Shown: one piece after another, positions 16,765 to 25,344 of the stretch
Numbering within the stretch: position 1 is the first letter of the stretch
How the letters are laid out: every line of letters starts with the position of its first letter
From: Betaproteobacteria bacterium CG2_30_68_42
GTDB lineage: Bacteria; Pseudomonadota; Gammaproteobacteria; Burkholderiales; Rhodocyclaceae
Assembly (NCBI GenBank): GCA_001872285.1
Contig: MNXU01000079.1
Span: forward strand, 1-39,486
DNA: 39,486 nucleotides
Reading direction: 5' to 3'
Notes under the pieces: generated by a model
Database searches by the model: none
Told to the model about the DNA's origin: nothing
Seen by the model: the letters and a program-made list of their open reading frames with translations, nothing else
Translations under genes and position numbers: made by a program

Positions 16765-17240
16765 TGGATCGCCGCCGATTCCTGGCCGCCGGCTTCGCCC
16801 TCACGCCCCTCGCCGCTGCGCTCTCCGCGTGCGGCAAGGATGACGGTCGCTGGCCCGAGGGCATGCAGCCGATCAAGTGGGACCGTGACACCTGCGTGCG
16901 CTGCAGCATGGTCATCTCCGACCGCCGCTTCGCCGCCCAGATGCGTGGCGGGCCGAAGAACACCGTATTCAAATTCGACGACATCGGCTGCGCCGTCTTC
17001 TGGCTGCGCGACAAGGCGGCGGATCACCCCTGGATGGCCGATGCCGCGACCCGCATCTGGGTCGCCGACATTGCCAGCCGCCCCGACGACGTGAAATGGC
17101 TCGATGCGAAGAAGGCCCGCTATGTCGGCGGCAAGACTTCGCCGATGGGTTACAACTTCGGCGCCAGCGCCATGCCGCAGCCCGGCAGCCTCGGATTCGA
17201 TGAAATGCGCGAGCACGTTCTGGCGAGTGGAGCGCGATGA
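16764..17240 (+). CDS. nosL: NosL, copper-binding lipoprotein
   Basis: The ATG at 16764 follows a GGAGG site and overlaps the nosF stop. The 158-residue protein begins MDRRRFLAAG, with a hydrophobic run and lipobox LSAC, so Cys23 should be lipidated; the RRRF pair gives it a Tat-like look. The mature part starts with the NosL motif DTCVRCSMVISD and holds the family GGPKNTVFKFDDIGC and KTSPMGYNFGA stretches. NosL binds copper(I) and delivers it for NosZ metallation in the periplasm. It lies between nosF and nosY. Confidence 0.95.
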   Translation: MDRRRFLAAGFALTPLAAALSACGKDDGRWPEGMQPIKWDRDTCVRCSMVISDRRFAAQMRGGPKNTVFKFDDIGCAVFWLRDKAADHPWMADAATRIWVADIASRPDDVKWLDAKKARYVGGKTSPMGYNFGASAMPQPGSLGFDEMREHVLASGAR

Positions 17241-18064
17241 AACAACTGTGGCTCACCGCGAAGCTCGACATCGTGGAATCCCTGCGCGCGCGCTGGTTCC
17301 AGATCTACACCCTCGTGTTCGGGGGCATCGTCGCGGCCCTGTTCCTGTTCGGTCTCACCGAATCGCGTGTGCTCGGCTTCATCGGCCTGTCGCGCCTGCT
17401 GGTCACCTACATCCAGCTCACCATGGCCATCCTGCCCATCTTCGTGCTGATCACCACGGTGCGCTCGGTGGCAGGCGACCGCGAGGCGGGCGTGTTCGAG
17501 TATCTGCTGTCCCTGCCCGTATCGCTCGCCGCCTGGTTCTGGGGCAAGATCGCGGGCCGCTATCTGGTCATCTTCACGCCGGTCTTCCTGGCCATGCTCG
17601 CGGCCGTACTGATCGCGCTGGTGCGCGAGATCGAGGTGCCGTGGGCCATGTTCGGCTACTACACGGCTCTGCTGGCGGCCATGGCGGCCTGCTTTCTCGG
17701 TTTCGGCATGCTGATCTCCGCCGTGGCGCGCACCACCGACATGGCGCAGGGCGCCGCCTTCCTGGTCTGGCTGACCCTGCTGCTGTTCCTCGACCTGATC
17801 CTGCTCGGCGTCATGATCCAGGGACAGGTGGCCCCGGAAGTCGCCGTGGGGATCGCGCTCGCCAACCCGCTGCAGGTGTTCCGCACCGCGGCCCTCGCCC
17901 TGTTCGATCCGCAACTGATCGTTCTCGGGCCCTCGGCCTTCGTGATCCTCGACAACTTCGGCCAGCGCGGCTACCTGGCTTTCGCGCTGGCCTATCCGAC
18001 GCTGCTCGGCGCCGCCGCCGCCGCCCTCGGCTACTTAATCTTCCGGCGCGGAGACCTGCCGTGA
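17237..18064 (+). CDS. nosY: NosY, ABC transporter permease
   Basis: This 275-residue protein has six membrane helices, with the first near residues 20-40 and the last near 245-265 before a short RRGDLP tail. The cytoplasmic loop with TVRSVAGDREAGVFEYLLSLPVS is the conserved ABC-2 permease coupling region. It pairs with NosF and contacts NosD to support CuZ maturation. The ATG overlaps the nosL stop (ATGA) and its own stop overlaps the following GTG start, so it is embedded in the operon. Confidence 0.95.
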   Translation: MKQLWLTAKLDIVESLRARWFQIYTLVFGGIVAALFLFGLTESRVLGFIGLSRLLVTYIQLTMAILPIFVLITTVRSVAGDREAGVFEYLLSLPVSLAAWFWGKIAGRYLVIFTPVFLAMLAAVLIALVREIEVPWAMFGYYTALLAAMAACFLGFGMLISAVARTTDMAQGAAFLVWLTLLLFLDLILLGVMIQGQVAPEVAVGIALANPLQVFRTAALALFDPQLIVLGPSAFVILDNFGQRGYLAFALAYPTLLGAAAAALGYLIFRRGDLP

Positions 18065-18558
18065 GGACGCTGCTTGCGCTCGCCCTGGCGATCGCGTTGT
18101 CGTTAGGCGCGAGTGCGCAGGGTGCGCAGGACATCGACGCGCTGTGGGCGGCGACACTCCACGGTCTCGACGGCCGGCCGGTCGCCATGCAGCAGTTCCG
18201 CGGCCGGCCGCTGGTGGTCAATTTCTGGGCGCGCTGGTGCGGCCCCTGCCGCGACGAAATCCCCGCGCTGGTTCGCGAACGCGCGCGCTTCAGGGACCGG
18301 GGCGTCGAGGTTCTCGGCATCGCCATTGAGGACAAGGCCGAAGCCGTTCGCGAGTTCGCGAAGGCCTACGACATGGACTACCCGGTGTTGCTGGCCGGGG
18401 ACAAGGCGGGCATCGCCCTGATGCAGGCGCTGGGAAACGCCGGGGCGGGCATTCCCTTCACCCTCGTCATCGACCGCCGCGGCGCGCTCATGAAGAAGAA
18501 GATCGGGCCGATGGACCAGGCCGGGATCGAGGAGGCGTTCCGGCAGGCGCTGCGCTGA
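18061..18558 (+). CDS. TlpA/ResA-like periplasmic thiol-disulfide protein
   Basis: The GTG at 18061 overlaps the nosY stop by 4 bases. The 165-residue protein has a signal peptide (residues 1-19, cut near ASA-QGA) and an AhpC/TSA-TlpA thioredoxin fold with active site W59-C60-G-P-C63. The cis-proline GIPFTLVIDRRG motif follows at about residue 138. It is the last gene of the nos operon. A likely job is to keep cysteines of NosL, the cytochromes or the NosZ CuA site reduced, as Sco/TlpA proteins do for cytochrome oxidase; this is inference from position. Confidence 0.9.
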   Translation: MRTLLALALAIALSLGASAQGAQDIDALWAATLHGLDGRPVAMQQFRGRPLVVNFWARWCGPCRDEIPALVRERARFRDRGVEVLGIAIEDKAEAVREFAKAYDMDYPVLLAGDKAGIALMQALGNAGAGIPFTLVIDRRGALMKKKIGPMDQAGIEEAFRQALR

Positions 18559-18619
18559 GAGCGTTGCGCAGCCGTTTCGGCGCGGCCGGGCGTCGCTGCG
18601 ACAGGCTCGGCGTTTCATC

Positions 18620-18738
18620 CGGGCGTCCGCCTCAGCGAGCGCCCGCATCACCGCCGCGGTGCGCGTCTCGATGCCGAGCTTGGTGAAGATGTGCTCGAGG
18701 TGTTTCTCGACGGTGCGCCTCGAAGCGCGAAGCCGCCG
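18620..18738 (-). pseudogene. Remnant of a LuxR-family HTH domain
   Basis: Read on the minus strand, this stretch encodes RLRASRRTVEKHLEHIFTKL and then GIETRTAAVMRALAEA, the last two helices of a LuxR-type DNA-binding domain and its normal C-terminal end. The first HTH helices and any sensor domain are absent. Just upstream (from 18740) the sequence is the promoter of the Lon-related gene. After the HTH the frame runs on through unrelated sequence. It is best read as the 3' scrap of a lost regulator gene. Confidence 0.7.
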
Positions 18739-18768
18739 ATTCATGGGTCGCGCCTGCGGCCCGGAGGC

Positions 18769-18774
18769 TATAAT
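18769..18774 (+). promoter_or_regulatory. TATAAT -10 box before the Lon-related protease
   Basis: A perfect TATAAT lies 85 bases before the ATG at 18859, in otherwise GC-rich DNA. The -35 region has no close match to TTGACA. It would start transcription near 18781 and give a leader of about 78 bases. Confidence 0.55.
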
Positions 18775-18858
18775 CCGGCCGGTTGCGATGTGTCGCGAAC
18801 CGTTTCGGGTGTCCGAGGGTGCGCGGCGCGTGATTCCCTCCGCCGACCACACGACACC

Positions 18859-21279
18859 ATGGATGCGATCGAGCCGCTGGCGCCGGATGCGCTGTACCGG
18901 CATTGCGAGGGCGAGCTGCCCGCCTTCGAGACGACGCAGGATCTGCCCGACCTGGGCGACTCGTTCGGCCAGGCGCGCGCGGCCGACGCGGTCCGGCTCG
19001 CGATCGACGTGCGCCATCCGGGCTACAACGTCTTCGTGATGGGCGAGCCGGGCAGCGGCCGCCACTCGCTGGTGCGCCGGCTGCTGGAGGGCAAGGCGGC
19101 AGAGCAGCCGCCGCCGCAGGACTGGTGCTACGTCAACAACTTCGAGGACGGCAACCGGCCGCGCCTGCTCGTGCTTCCGGGCGGGCGCGGCGCACCGCTC
19201 GCACGTGACATGCAGCAGTTCGTCGCCGAACTCGGCAAGACCATCTCCGCGACCTTCGAGAGCGACGACTACCGGCTGCGCATCGAATCCATCCAGGCCG
19301 AGTTCAAGAGCCGCGAGGAGGCCGCGCTGCAGGAACTGGGGCGCGAGTGCGGGGAAAAGGGCATCGGTCTGCTGCGCACGCCGCAGGGCTTCGCCTTCGC
19401 ACCCGTGAAGGGCGAGGAGGCCATGGATCCGGAAGAGTTCGCCAAGCTTCCGGAGGAAGAGCGCACCCGCATCGGCGAGCTGATCGAGTCCTTTCACGAG
19501 CGCCTGCACAAGCTGCTGGCCCAGTTTCCGCGCTGGCGGCGCGAGATGCAGGCGCGCGTCAAGCAGGCCAACCGCGAGATGATCGGGCTGGCGGTCGGCC
19601 ACATGATCGAGGACCTGCGGGAACGCTACGCGGATTGTCCGAACGTGCTCGATTTCCTGGAGCAGGTGCGAAGCGACGTGGTCGAGATCGGCGAGGAGTC
19701 TCGGGAGCAGAAGGTCGAGGGCGAAGGGTCGGTGCTGATGAGCGGTGTCCTCTCGCTGCAGCGCTATCAGGTAAATGTGCTGGTCGACAACGGTACGGCG
19801 CACGTGGCCCCGGTAGTGTTCGAGGACAACCCCACCTTCGTCAACCTGGTCGGGCGCTTCGATCACATCGCCCACATGGGCACCCTGGCAACCAACTTCA
19901 CCCTGATCAAGGCCGGCGCGCTGCATCGGGCGAACGGCGGCTATCTGATGCTCGATGTGGCCAAGCTGGTCGCGCAGCCCTACGCGTGGGAGGGCCTCAA
20001 GCGCACGCTCAAGGCGGGAAGCATCCGCATCGAGTCGCTCGCCCAGGTGTTCGGCTGGATGAGCACGCTGCCGCTCGATCCCGAACCGGTTCCGCTCGAC
20101 GTGAAGGTGGTGCTGTTCGGCGAGCGCATCTTCTACTACCTGCTGCGCGAATACGATCCCGAGTTCGATGAGCTGTTCAAGATCGCCGCGGACTTCGAGA
20201 ACGACGTCGAACGCGACGGCGAGAACACGGCGCTCTACGCCCGGCTCGTCGCCACGCTGGCGCGCGCCCACGGCGTGCGTGCGCTCGATCGCGCCGCGGT
20301 GGCGCGCGTCGTCGAGTACGGCGCGCGGCTCGCCGGGGACGCGGGCAGGCTCTCCGCGCGTTTGCGGCGCATCAGCGACCTGCTCCAGGAGGCCGACCAC
20401 GGTGCCGGCGTTGCCGGGCGCGACCGCATCCAGCGCCAGGACATCGAGCAGGCGCTCGCCGCGCGCATCCGCCGCGCCGACCGGCTGCGCGACGAGATCC
20501 GCGGCCACGTGCTGCGCGACACCGTGCTGATCGCTACCTCCGGCAGCCAGGTCGGGCAGGTGAACGGGCTGGCGGTGCTGGATCTGGGTGAGATCCTGAT
20601 CGGCCATCCGGTGCGCATCACGGCCACGGCGCGCATCGGCGAGGGCGATGTCATCGACATCGAGCGCGAGGCGGAACTCGGTGGCGCGATCCACACCAAG
20701 GGCGTGATGATCCTCACCTCCTTTCTCGCCGCGCGCTATTCCCGGAACATGCCGCTGTCGCTCGCCGCGAGCCTGGTATTCGAGCAGTCCTATGGCCCGG
20801 TCGAGGGCGATTCCGCCTCGCTCGCCGAGCTGTGCGCGCTGCTCTCCGCGCTTGCCGCCGTGCCGATCCGGCAGTCGCTCGCGGTCACCGGATCGGTCAA
20901 CCAGCACGGCGCGGTGCAGGCGATCGGCGGGGTGAACGAGAAGATCGAGGGCTTCTTCGACCTGTGCAGCGCGCGCGGGCTCGACGGAACGCACGCGGTC
21001 GTGATCCCACGCTCCAACGTGCGCCACCTCATGCTGCGCGAGGACGTGGTCGAGGCCGCCCGCAAGGGCAGCTTCCGCATCCACGCCGTGAGCGACGTCG
21101 ACGAGGCGATCGAGCTGCTCACCGGAGTCCCGGCAGGTGTTCCCGACGAGAAGGGCATGGTCGGGCCGGGGACGATCAACTACCTGGTCGCCGCGCAGCT
21201 CGCCGAGATGTCCGAGCTGCGCCAGGCGTTCTCCGGCGGGCCGAAGGAGCGGCGCCGCCGCAAGGGCAAGCACGACTGA
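18859..21279 (+). CDS. Lon-related ATP-dependent protease (AAA_32 plus S16 domain)
   Basis: I chose the ATG at 18859 (MDAIEPLAPDALYR), just before the conserved N-terminus. The 806-residue protein has an unusual Walker A from residue 62, GEPGSGRHS, with Arg-His in place of the usual Lys; this is common in this Lon-like family. A long helical insert spans about 130-300, then an AAA core with LHRANGGYLMLDVAKL. The C-terminal Lon protease domain has the serine box EGDSASLAEL and the Lys of GGVNEKIEGF, so peptidase activity should be intact. It is a cytosolic quality-control protease of the LonB/YcbZ-like group. No ribosome site is clear. Confidence 0.9.
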   Translation: MDAIEPLAPDALYRHCEGELPAFETTQDLPDLGDSFGQARAADAVRLAIDVRHPGYNVFVMGEPGSGRHSLVRRLLEGKAAEQPPPQDWCYVNNFEDGNRPRLLVLPGGRGAPLARDMQQFVAELGKTISATFESDDYRLRIESIQAEFKSREEAALQELGRECGEKGIGLLRTPQGFAFAPVKGEEAMDPEEFAKLPEEERTRIGELIESFHERLHKLLAQFPRWRREMQARVKQANREMIGLAVGHMIEDLRERYADCPNVLDFLEQVRSDVVEIGEESREQKVEGEGSVLMSGVLSLQRYQVNVLVDNGTAHVAPVVFEDNPTFVNLVGRFDHIAHMGTLATNFTLIKAGALHRANGGYLMLDVAKLVAQPYAWEGLKRTLKAGSIRIESLAQVFGWMSTLPLDPEPVPLDVKVVLFGERIFYYLLREYDPEFDELFKIAADFENDVERDGENTALYARLVATLARAHGVRALDRAAVARVVEYGARLAGDAGRLSARLRRISDLLQEADHGAGVAGRDRIQRQDIEQALAARIRRADRLRDEIRGHVLRDTVLIATSGSQVGQVNGLAVLDLGEILIGHPVRITATARIGEGDVIDIEREAELGGAIHTKGVMILTSFLAARYSRNMPLSLAASLVFEQSYGPVEGDSASLAELCALLSALAAVPIRQSLAVTGSVNQHGAVQAIGGVNEKIEGFFDLCSARGLDGTHAVVIPRSNVRHLMLREDVVEAARKGSFRIHAVSDVDEAIELLTGVPAGVPDEKGMVGPGTINYLVAAQLAEMSELRQAFSGGPKERRRRKGKHD

Positions 21280-21310
21280 GCGGCGGATGCCGGGAGCGGA
21301 GGCACTGGCG

Positions 21311-21910
21311 ATGGGCGCGAACGGCGGGGCGATTTCCGTGGCGAGCGGCGATGCGCTCGTCATCGTCGATGTGCAGAACGACTTTCTGCCCGGCGGTGCG
21401 CTCGCGGTGCCCGCAGGCGATGCGGTGATCGCGCCGCTGAACGCCTGGGTCGCGCGCTTCGCGGGCGCGCGCCTGCCGGTGTTCGCCACGCGCGACTGGC
21501 ATCCCGCGGACCACTGCTCTTTCCGCGAACGCGGCGGGCCGTGGCCGCCGCACTGCATCGCGGGCAGCGCCGGCGCGCAGTTCGCCGCCGCACTCGTGCT
21601 GCCCGCGGACGTCCGGGTGATCTCCAAGGCCGAAGGGCGCGACGCCGACGCCTATTCGGGCTTCGCCGGGACCGACCTGGACACGCAGCTTCGGCGCCTT
21701 GGCGCGAAGCGGCTGTTCATCGGCGGGCTCGCCACCGACTACTGCGTGCTCAACACCGTGCGGGATGCGCGCGCGCTGGGCTACGCGGTCGCACTGCTCG
21801 CGGACGCGATCCGCGCGGTGGATGTCGCCGCCGGTGACGGCGAGCGCGCCATCGCGCAGATGCTCGCCCTCGGTGCCCGTGCCGTGCGACTCGAATCGCC
21901 TGGAGGCTGA
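21311..21910 (+). CDS. pncA: Nicotinamidase
   Basis: I chose the ATG at 21311 because GGGAGCGGAGG lies just upstream; an in-frame ATG at 21287 would add 8 residues. The 199-residue enzyme hydrolyses nicotinamide to nicotinate. The catalytic triad is visible: Asp20 in VDVQNDF, Lys106 in ISKAEGRDADAYSGF, and Cys145 in ATDYCVLNTV. The metal-binding motif is RDWHPADHC. Nicotinate phosphoribosyltransferase starts one base after its stop, so the two make a salvage pair feeding NAD synthesis. Confidence 0.95.
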   Translation: MGANGGAISVASGDALVIVDVQNDFLPGGALAVPAGDAVIAPLNAWVARFAGARLPVFATRDWHPADHCSFRERGGPWPPHCIAGSAGAQFAAALVLPADVRVISKAEGRDADAYSGFAGTDLDTQLRRLGAKRLFIGGLATDYCVLNTVRDARALGYAVALLADAIRAVDVAAGDGERAIAQMLALGARAVRLESPGG

Positions 21911-21911
21911 G

Positions 21912-23258
21912 ATGATCCGCCGCGACGGGGCGCTGCTCACCGACCTCTACCAGCTCACCATGCTGCAGGCCTATCATGACCGCGGCATGAACGGCGAGGC
22001 GGTGTTCGAGTTCTTCGTGCGCGCGTTGCCGGCGGGGCGCAACTTCCTGCTCGCCGCCGGCCTCGAACAGGTGGTGGAGTATCTCGAAGCGCTGGCCTTC
22101 ACGCCGGAGGAACTCGAATGGCTCGCCGGATGCGGGCGCTTCGGCCGCGGCTTCGTCGAAGCGGCGGCCGGGCTACGCTTCACCGGCGAGGTCGATGCGA
22201 TGCCGGAAGGCACGGTGTTCTTCGCCGACGAGCCGATCCTGCGCGTTCGTGCGCCGCTCATGGAGGCGCAGCTCGCCGAAACGCGCATCATCAACCTGCT
22301 CCAGTACCAGAGCCTGATCGCATCGAAGGCGGCGCGCTGCGTGCTGGCGGCGCCCGGCCGCCTGCTCGTCGACTTCGGGCTGCGCCGCGCGCACGGGGCC
22401 GAGGCCGGACTGCTGGCGGCGCGCGCCTCGTATCTGGCGGGCTTCGGCGGAACGTCGGCGGTGGCCGCGGGCGCGCTGTGGGGCATTCCGCTCTACGGCA
22501 CGATGGCGCATTCCTTCGTGCAGGCGCACGAGACGGAGACCGCCGCGTTCGAGGATTTCGCCCGCTCGCAGCCGCGCAACTGCGTGCTGCTGATCGACAC
22601 CTACGACACCGAGGCCGCGGCCGCACGCGTGGTCGCGCTGGCGCGGCGGCTGCGCGAGGACGGCATCGCGGTGGCCGCGGTGCGCATCGACAGCGGCGAC
22701 CTGGCCGCGCACGCGAGGAAGGTGCGCGCCATCCTCGATGCGGGCGGCTTTCCCGGCATCCGCGTGTTCGCGAGCGGCAATCTGGACGAGTACCGGCTTC
22801 GCGAACTCGTCGCCGCCGGCGCTCCGATCGAGGGCTTCGGCGTGGGTACGCGCATGAACACCTCGGCCGACCATCCCTACCTGGACTGCGCCTACAAGCT
22901 CCAGGAATACCGCGGCCAGCCGCGCCGCAAGCGCTCGGAGGGCAAGGCCACCTGGCCCGGCGCGAAACAGGTCTATCGCGCCGTCGAAGGCGCAGGCTTC
23001 GCGGGCGACGTGCTCGCCTGCGCTGGCGAGGTGCGGGAGGGCGAGCCGCTGCTCGCCCCGGTGATGCGAGCGGGGCGGCGGATTTCTCCTTTGCCCATGC
23101 TGGAGCAGGCGCGCGAGCGCGCCGCGGATCAGCTCGCGCGACTGCCGGAGGCGCTGCGGCTGCTCGATCCCGCGCTGCCGTATCCGGTGCGCGTGTCCGA
23201 AGGCCTGCACGCGCTCGCCGCGCACGTCGACGAGCGCATCGCCCGCACCCGGGATTAG
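21912..23258 (+). CDS. pncB: Nicotinate phosphoribosyltransferase
   Basis: This 448-residue enzyme joins nicotinate to PRPP to give nicotinate mononucleotide. The ATG follows TGGAGG. Family marks are the N-terminal LLTDLYQLTM, the DFGLRRAHG motif, the GTMAHSFVQAH motif (the conserved His is autophosphorylated in this family), VRIDSGDL, and the phosphate-binding GFGVGTRMNTS. It lies directly after pncA, and an APH-AAA protein gene starts 7 bases downstream. Confidence 0.95.
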   Translation: MIRRDGALLTDLYQLTMLQAYHDRGMNGEAVFEFFVRALPAGRNFLLAAGLEQVVEYLEALAFTPEELEWLAGCGRFGRGFVEAAAGLRFTGEVDAMPEGTVFFADEPILRVRAPLMEAQLAETRIINLLQYQSLIASKAARCVLAAPGRLLVDFGLRRAHGAEAGLLAARASYLAGFGGTSAVAAGALWGIPLYGTMAHSFVQAHETETAAFEDFARSQPRNCVLLIDTYDTEAAAARVVALARRLREDGIAVAAVRIDSGDLAAHARKVRAILDAGGFPGIRVFASGNLDEYRLRELVAAGAPIEGFGVGTRMNTSADHPYLDCAYKLQEYRGQPRRKRSEGKATWPGAKQVYRAVEGAGFAGDVLACAGEVREGEPLLAPVMRAGRRISPLPMLEQARERAADQLARLPEALRLLDPALPYPVRVSEGLHALAAHVDERIARTRD

Positions 23259-23265
23259 GCTGCGC

Positions 23266-24912
23266 ATGTGCGCGGAACCGGCGCCTGCGGAAGAGGACGC
23301 GCGACAGCGCGAGCTGGTGCGCGCGCTGAGCGATCCCTCCGCATGGCCGCACCCGGTAGTCCGGCTTCGTCGCCTCGAGACCCACATCTCCCATGTCCTG
23401 CTCACCGGCGCTGTTGCCTACAAGATCAAGAAACCGGTCGATCTCGGCTTCCTCGATTTCACGACGCTGGACGCGCGCCGGCACTTCTGCGAGGAAGAGC
23501 TGCGGCTGAACCGGCGCCTTGCGCCCTCGCTCTACCTCGACGTGGTGGCGATCGCCGGCAGCCCGCAGGCGCCACGGGTGGGCGCGCCGGGTGTGCCGAT
23601 CGAGTATGCCGTGAAGATGGTGGAGTTCCCCCAGGAAGCGCTCCTGGGCGCCATGGCGGCGGCAGGCACGCTCGCGGCCGGCCACATCGACGCCGTGGCC
23701 GCGCGGCTGGCGGCCTTCCACGAGACATGCGCACGCGCGGGAGCCGGCAGTCCCTATGGCACGCCGGAGGCGATCGAGGCGCCGATGCGGCAGAACTTCG
23801 CCCAGATCCGCGCCCTGCCCGCGGGTGCCGGGCAGGCGCAGGTGCTCGATCGCCTCGAGCGCTGGAGCGTGGAGGAGCACGGGCGCCTGGCCGCGCTCAT
23901 GCGCAGGCGCCGCGACGAGGGCTTCGTGCGCGAGTGCCACGGCGACCTGCACCTGGGAAACATGGCCTGGGTCGACGGCGGCGTCCAGATCTTCGACTGC
24001 ATCGAGTTCAACCCCGGGCTGCGCTGGATCGATGTCTTCAACGAGGTCGCCTTCCTGGTGATGGACCTCCAGTCCCGCGGCCTGCCCGGACTTGCCGCGC
24101 GCTTCCTCGATGCCTATCTCGAACGCACCGGCGACTACGGCGGGCTCGCGCTCGCGCGAAACTATGCGGTGTATCGCGCGATGGTGCGGGCCAAGGTCGC
24201 GGCGATGCGCGCGCATCAGACCGGTGCGACGGAAAGCGAACGCCTCGCTGCGGCCGGCGATTTCCGGGAGCACCTCGCGCTCGCCGGGCGCATCTCGCAC
24301 GCACGCCGCCCGGCACTCGTTCTCACCCACGGCCTGGCGGGCTCCGGAAAGACGACTTACGGGCAGGCGATCGTGGAGCGCCTCGGTGCGATCCGGCTGC
24401 GCTCGGATGTGGAGCGAAAACGTCTGGCGAACCTCGACGCGTCCGCGCGCACCGGCCCGGCGCTCGCCGCCGGGCTCTACGCCGAGGAGGGGACGCGGCG
24501 CACCTACGAGCGGCTGGCCCGGCTCGCCGGCGCGGCGCTCGCCGCGGGATTCGTGACCCTCGTCGATGCCACCTTCCTCAAGCGCTGGCAGCGCGAGCTG
24601 CTGCGCGAGGTGGCGCATGTGCGTGGCGTGCCCTTGCGCATCCTGTCGCTCGCCGCGCCCGAGGAACTGCTGCGGCAGCGCATCGCCGCGCGCGGCCGCG
24701 CCGGCACCGATGCCTCGGAGGCGACCGCGGAGGTGCTGGCCTGGCAGATTCGCAGCCAGGAGCCGCTCGGCGAAGACGAACTCGCCTGCACGATCCGCCT
24801 CGATGCCGAACACGCGTCCGGGGAGGCGGCCGTGCGGCGGCTGATCGCGAGCCTTCCGGGTTTCCAATTCCGCTTCCCGGTTCCCTGGAAATCTCCCGGC
24901 GTGAATCGGTGA
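23266..24912 (+). CDS. Fusion of APH-like phosphotransferase and AAA_33/P-loop kinase
   Basis: This 548-residue protein joins two halves. Residues about 10-330 form an aminoglycoside-phosphotransferase-like kinase fold with KIKKPVDLGFLDF near the N-terminus and the catalytic loop CHGDLHLGNM plus the DxxE-like FDCIEFNPGLRWID. Residues about 345-520 are a P-loop domain with GLAGSGKTT and an R-S-D-V-x-R-K motif. Such fusions are common in proteobacteria, but their substrate is not known. The GC-rich gene follows pncB closely and may be co-transcribed. Antibiotic resistance should not be assumed from the APH fold. Confidence 0.88.
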   Translation: MCAEPAPAEEDARQRELVRALSDPSAWPHPVVRLRRLETHISHVLLTGAVAYKIKKPVDLGFLDFTTLDARRHFCEEELRLNRRLAPSLYLDVVAIAGSPQAPRVGAPGVPIEYAVKMVEFPQEALLGAMAAAGTLAAGHIDAVAARLAAFHETCARAGAGSPYGTPEAIEAPMRQNFAQIRALPAGAGQAQVLDRLERWSVEEHGRLAALMRRRRDEGFVRECHGDLHLGNMAWVDGGVQIFDCIEFNPGLRWIDVFNEVAFLVMDLQSRGLPGLAARFLDAYLERTGDYGGLALARNYAVYRAMVRAKVAAMRAHQTGATESERLAAAGDFREHLALAGRISHARRPALVLTHGLAGSGKTTYGQAIVERLGAIRLRSDVERKRLANLDASARTGPALAAGLYAEEGTRRTYERLARLAGAALAAGFVTLVDATFLKRWQRELLREVAHVRGVPLRILSLAAPEELLRQRIAARGRAGTDASEATAEVLAWQIRSQEPLGEDELACTIRLDAEHASGEAAVRRLIASLPGFQFRFPVPWKSPGVNR

Positions 24913-24937
24913 TGGCGTTTGCGCTCGAGATACCGCT

Positions 24938-25309
24938 ATGGAGTTTTTTGCCACGACCGCCCTTCCCGCCTCGGCGCAAGATCTGCAGCGCCGCCTGACG
25001 ATCGGCGAGCTGCCGCGCTGGTGTGCTTCCATCGAAAAGGTGCTTAGCGATGAAAGGACGAGCGGCGAAATCTACTGCGTGTGGGGAACATTCCAGGTGC
25101 GCCGCGAGGATCTGTGTAATGGCGTACGCTTTTCTTTGCCCCACTGTCCCAATGCCCTGCAATGGACCGTGACCACCGGGCATCAACCGGAGCCGCGGCA
25201 TACCGTCATCCATGCCACCATCAACCGCACCGAACAGGACCGAGACTTCATCGACTCGATCCGGCAGTTCGTGGATGACTGGAAGACCGGGCTGGAGCGG
25301 CATTGGTGA
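24938..25309 (+). CDS. Unknown 123-residue protein
   Basis: I do not recognise this small soluble protein. It starts MEFFATTALPASAQDLQRRL, is a mix of helix and strand, has three Cys (WCASIEK, IYCVWG, EDLCNG; one more in PHCPN) and ends with a charged helix (DFIDSIRQFVDDWKTGLERH). There is no signal peptide or membrane helix. Base composition is slightly less GC-rich than its neighbours, yet the protein reads as coding, with balanced residues. No strong ribosome site precedes the ATG. It is convergent with the cysteine synthase fusion gene. Confidence 0.6.
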   Translation: MEFFATTALPASAQDLQRRLTIGELPRWCASIEKVLSDERTSGEIYCVWGTFQVRREDLCNGVRFSLPHCPNALQWTVTTGHQPEPRHTVIHATINRTEQDRDFIDSIRQFVDDWKTGLERHW

Positions 25310-25339
25310 TCGGGTGGCGGCTCACTGTGCGACCCGATC
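25308..25339. terminator. 8-bp inverted repeat between convergent genes, possible bidirectional terminator
   Basis: GATCGGGT (25308-25315) and ACCCGATC (25332-25339) are perfect arms with a 16-base loop. It begins within the stop codon of the upstream gene and ends 5 bases before the end of the minus-strand gene. There are no U tracts, so it is a weak terminator or 3'-end protector at best. Confidence 0.4.
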
Positions 25340-25344
25340 AGGGT

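Noticed and set aside
18103-21627. 1174-codon minus-strand open frame across tlpA, the lon-like gene and pncA
   Set aside because: It is a shadow of three sure genes. Only the short LuxR HTH segment at 18620-18738 in it is meaningful, and that is reported as a remnant.
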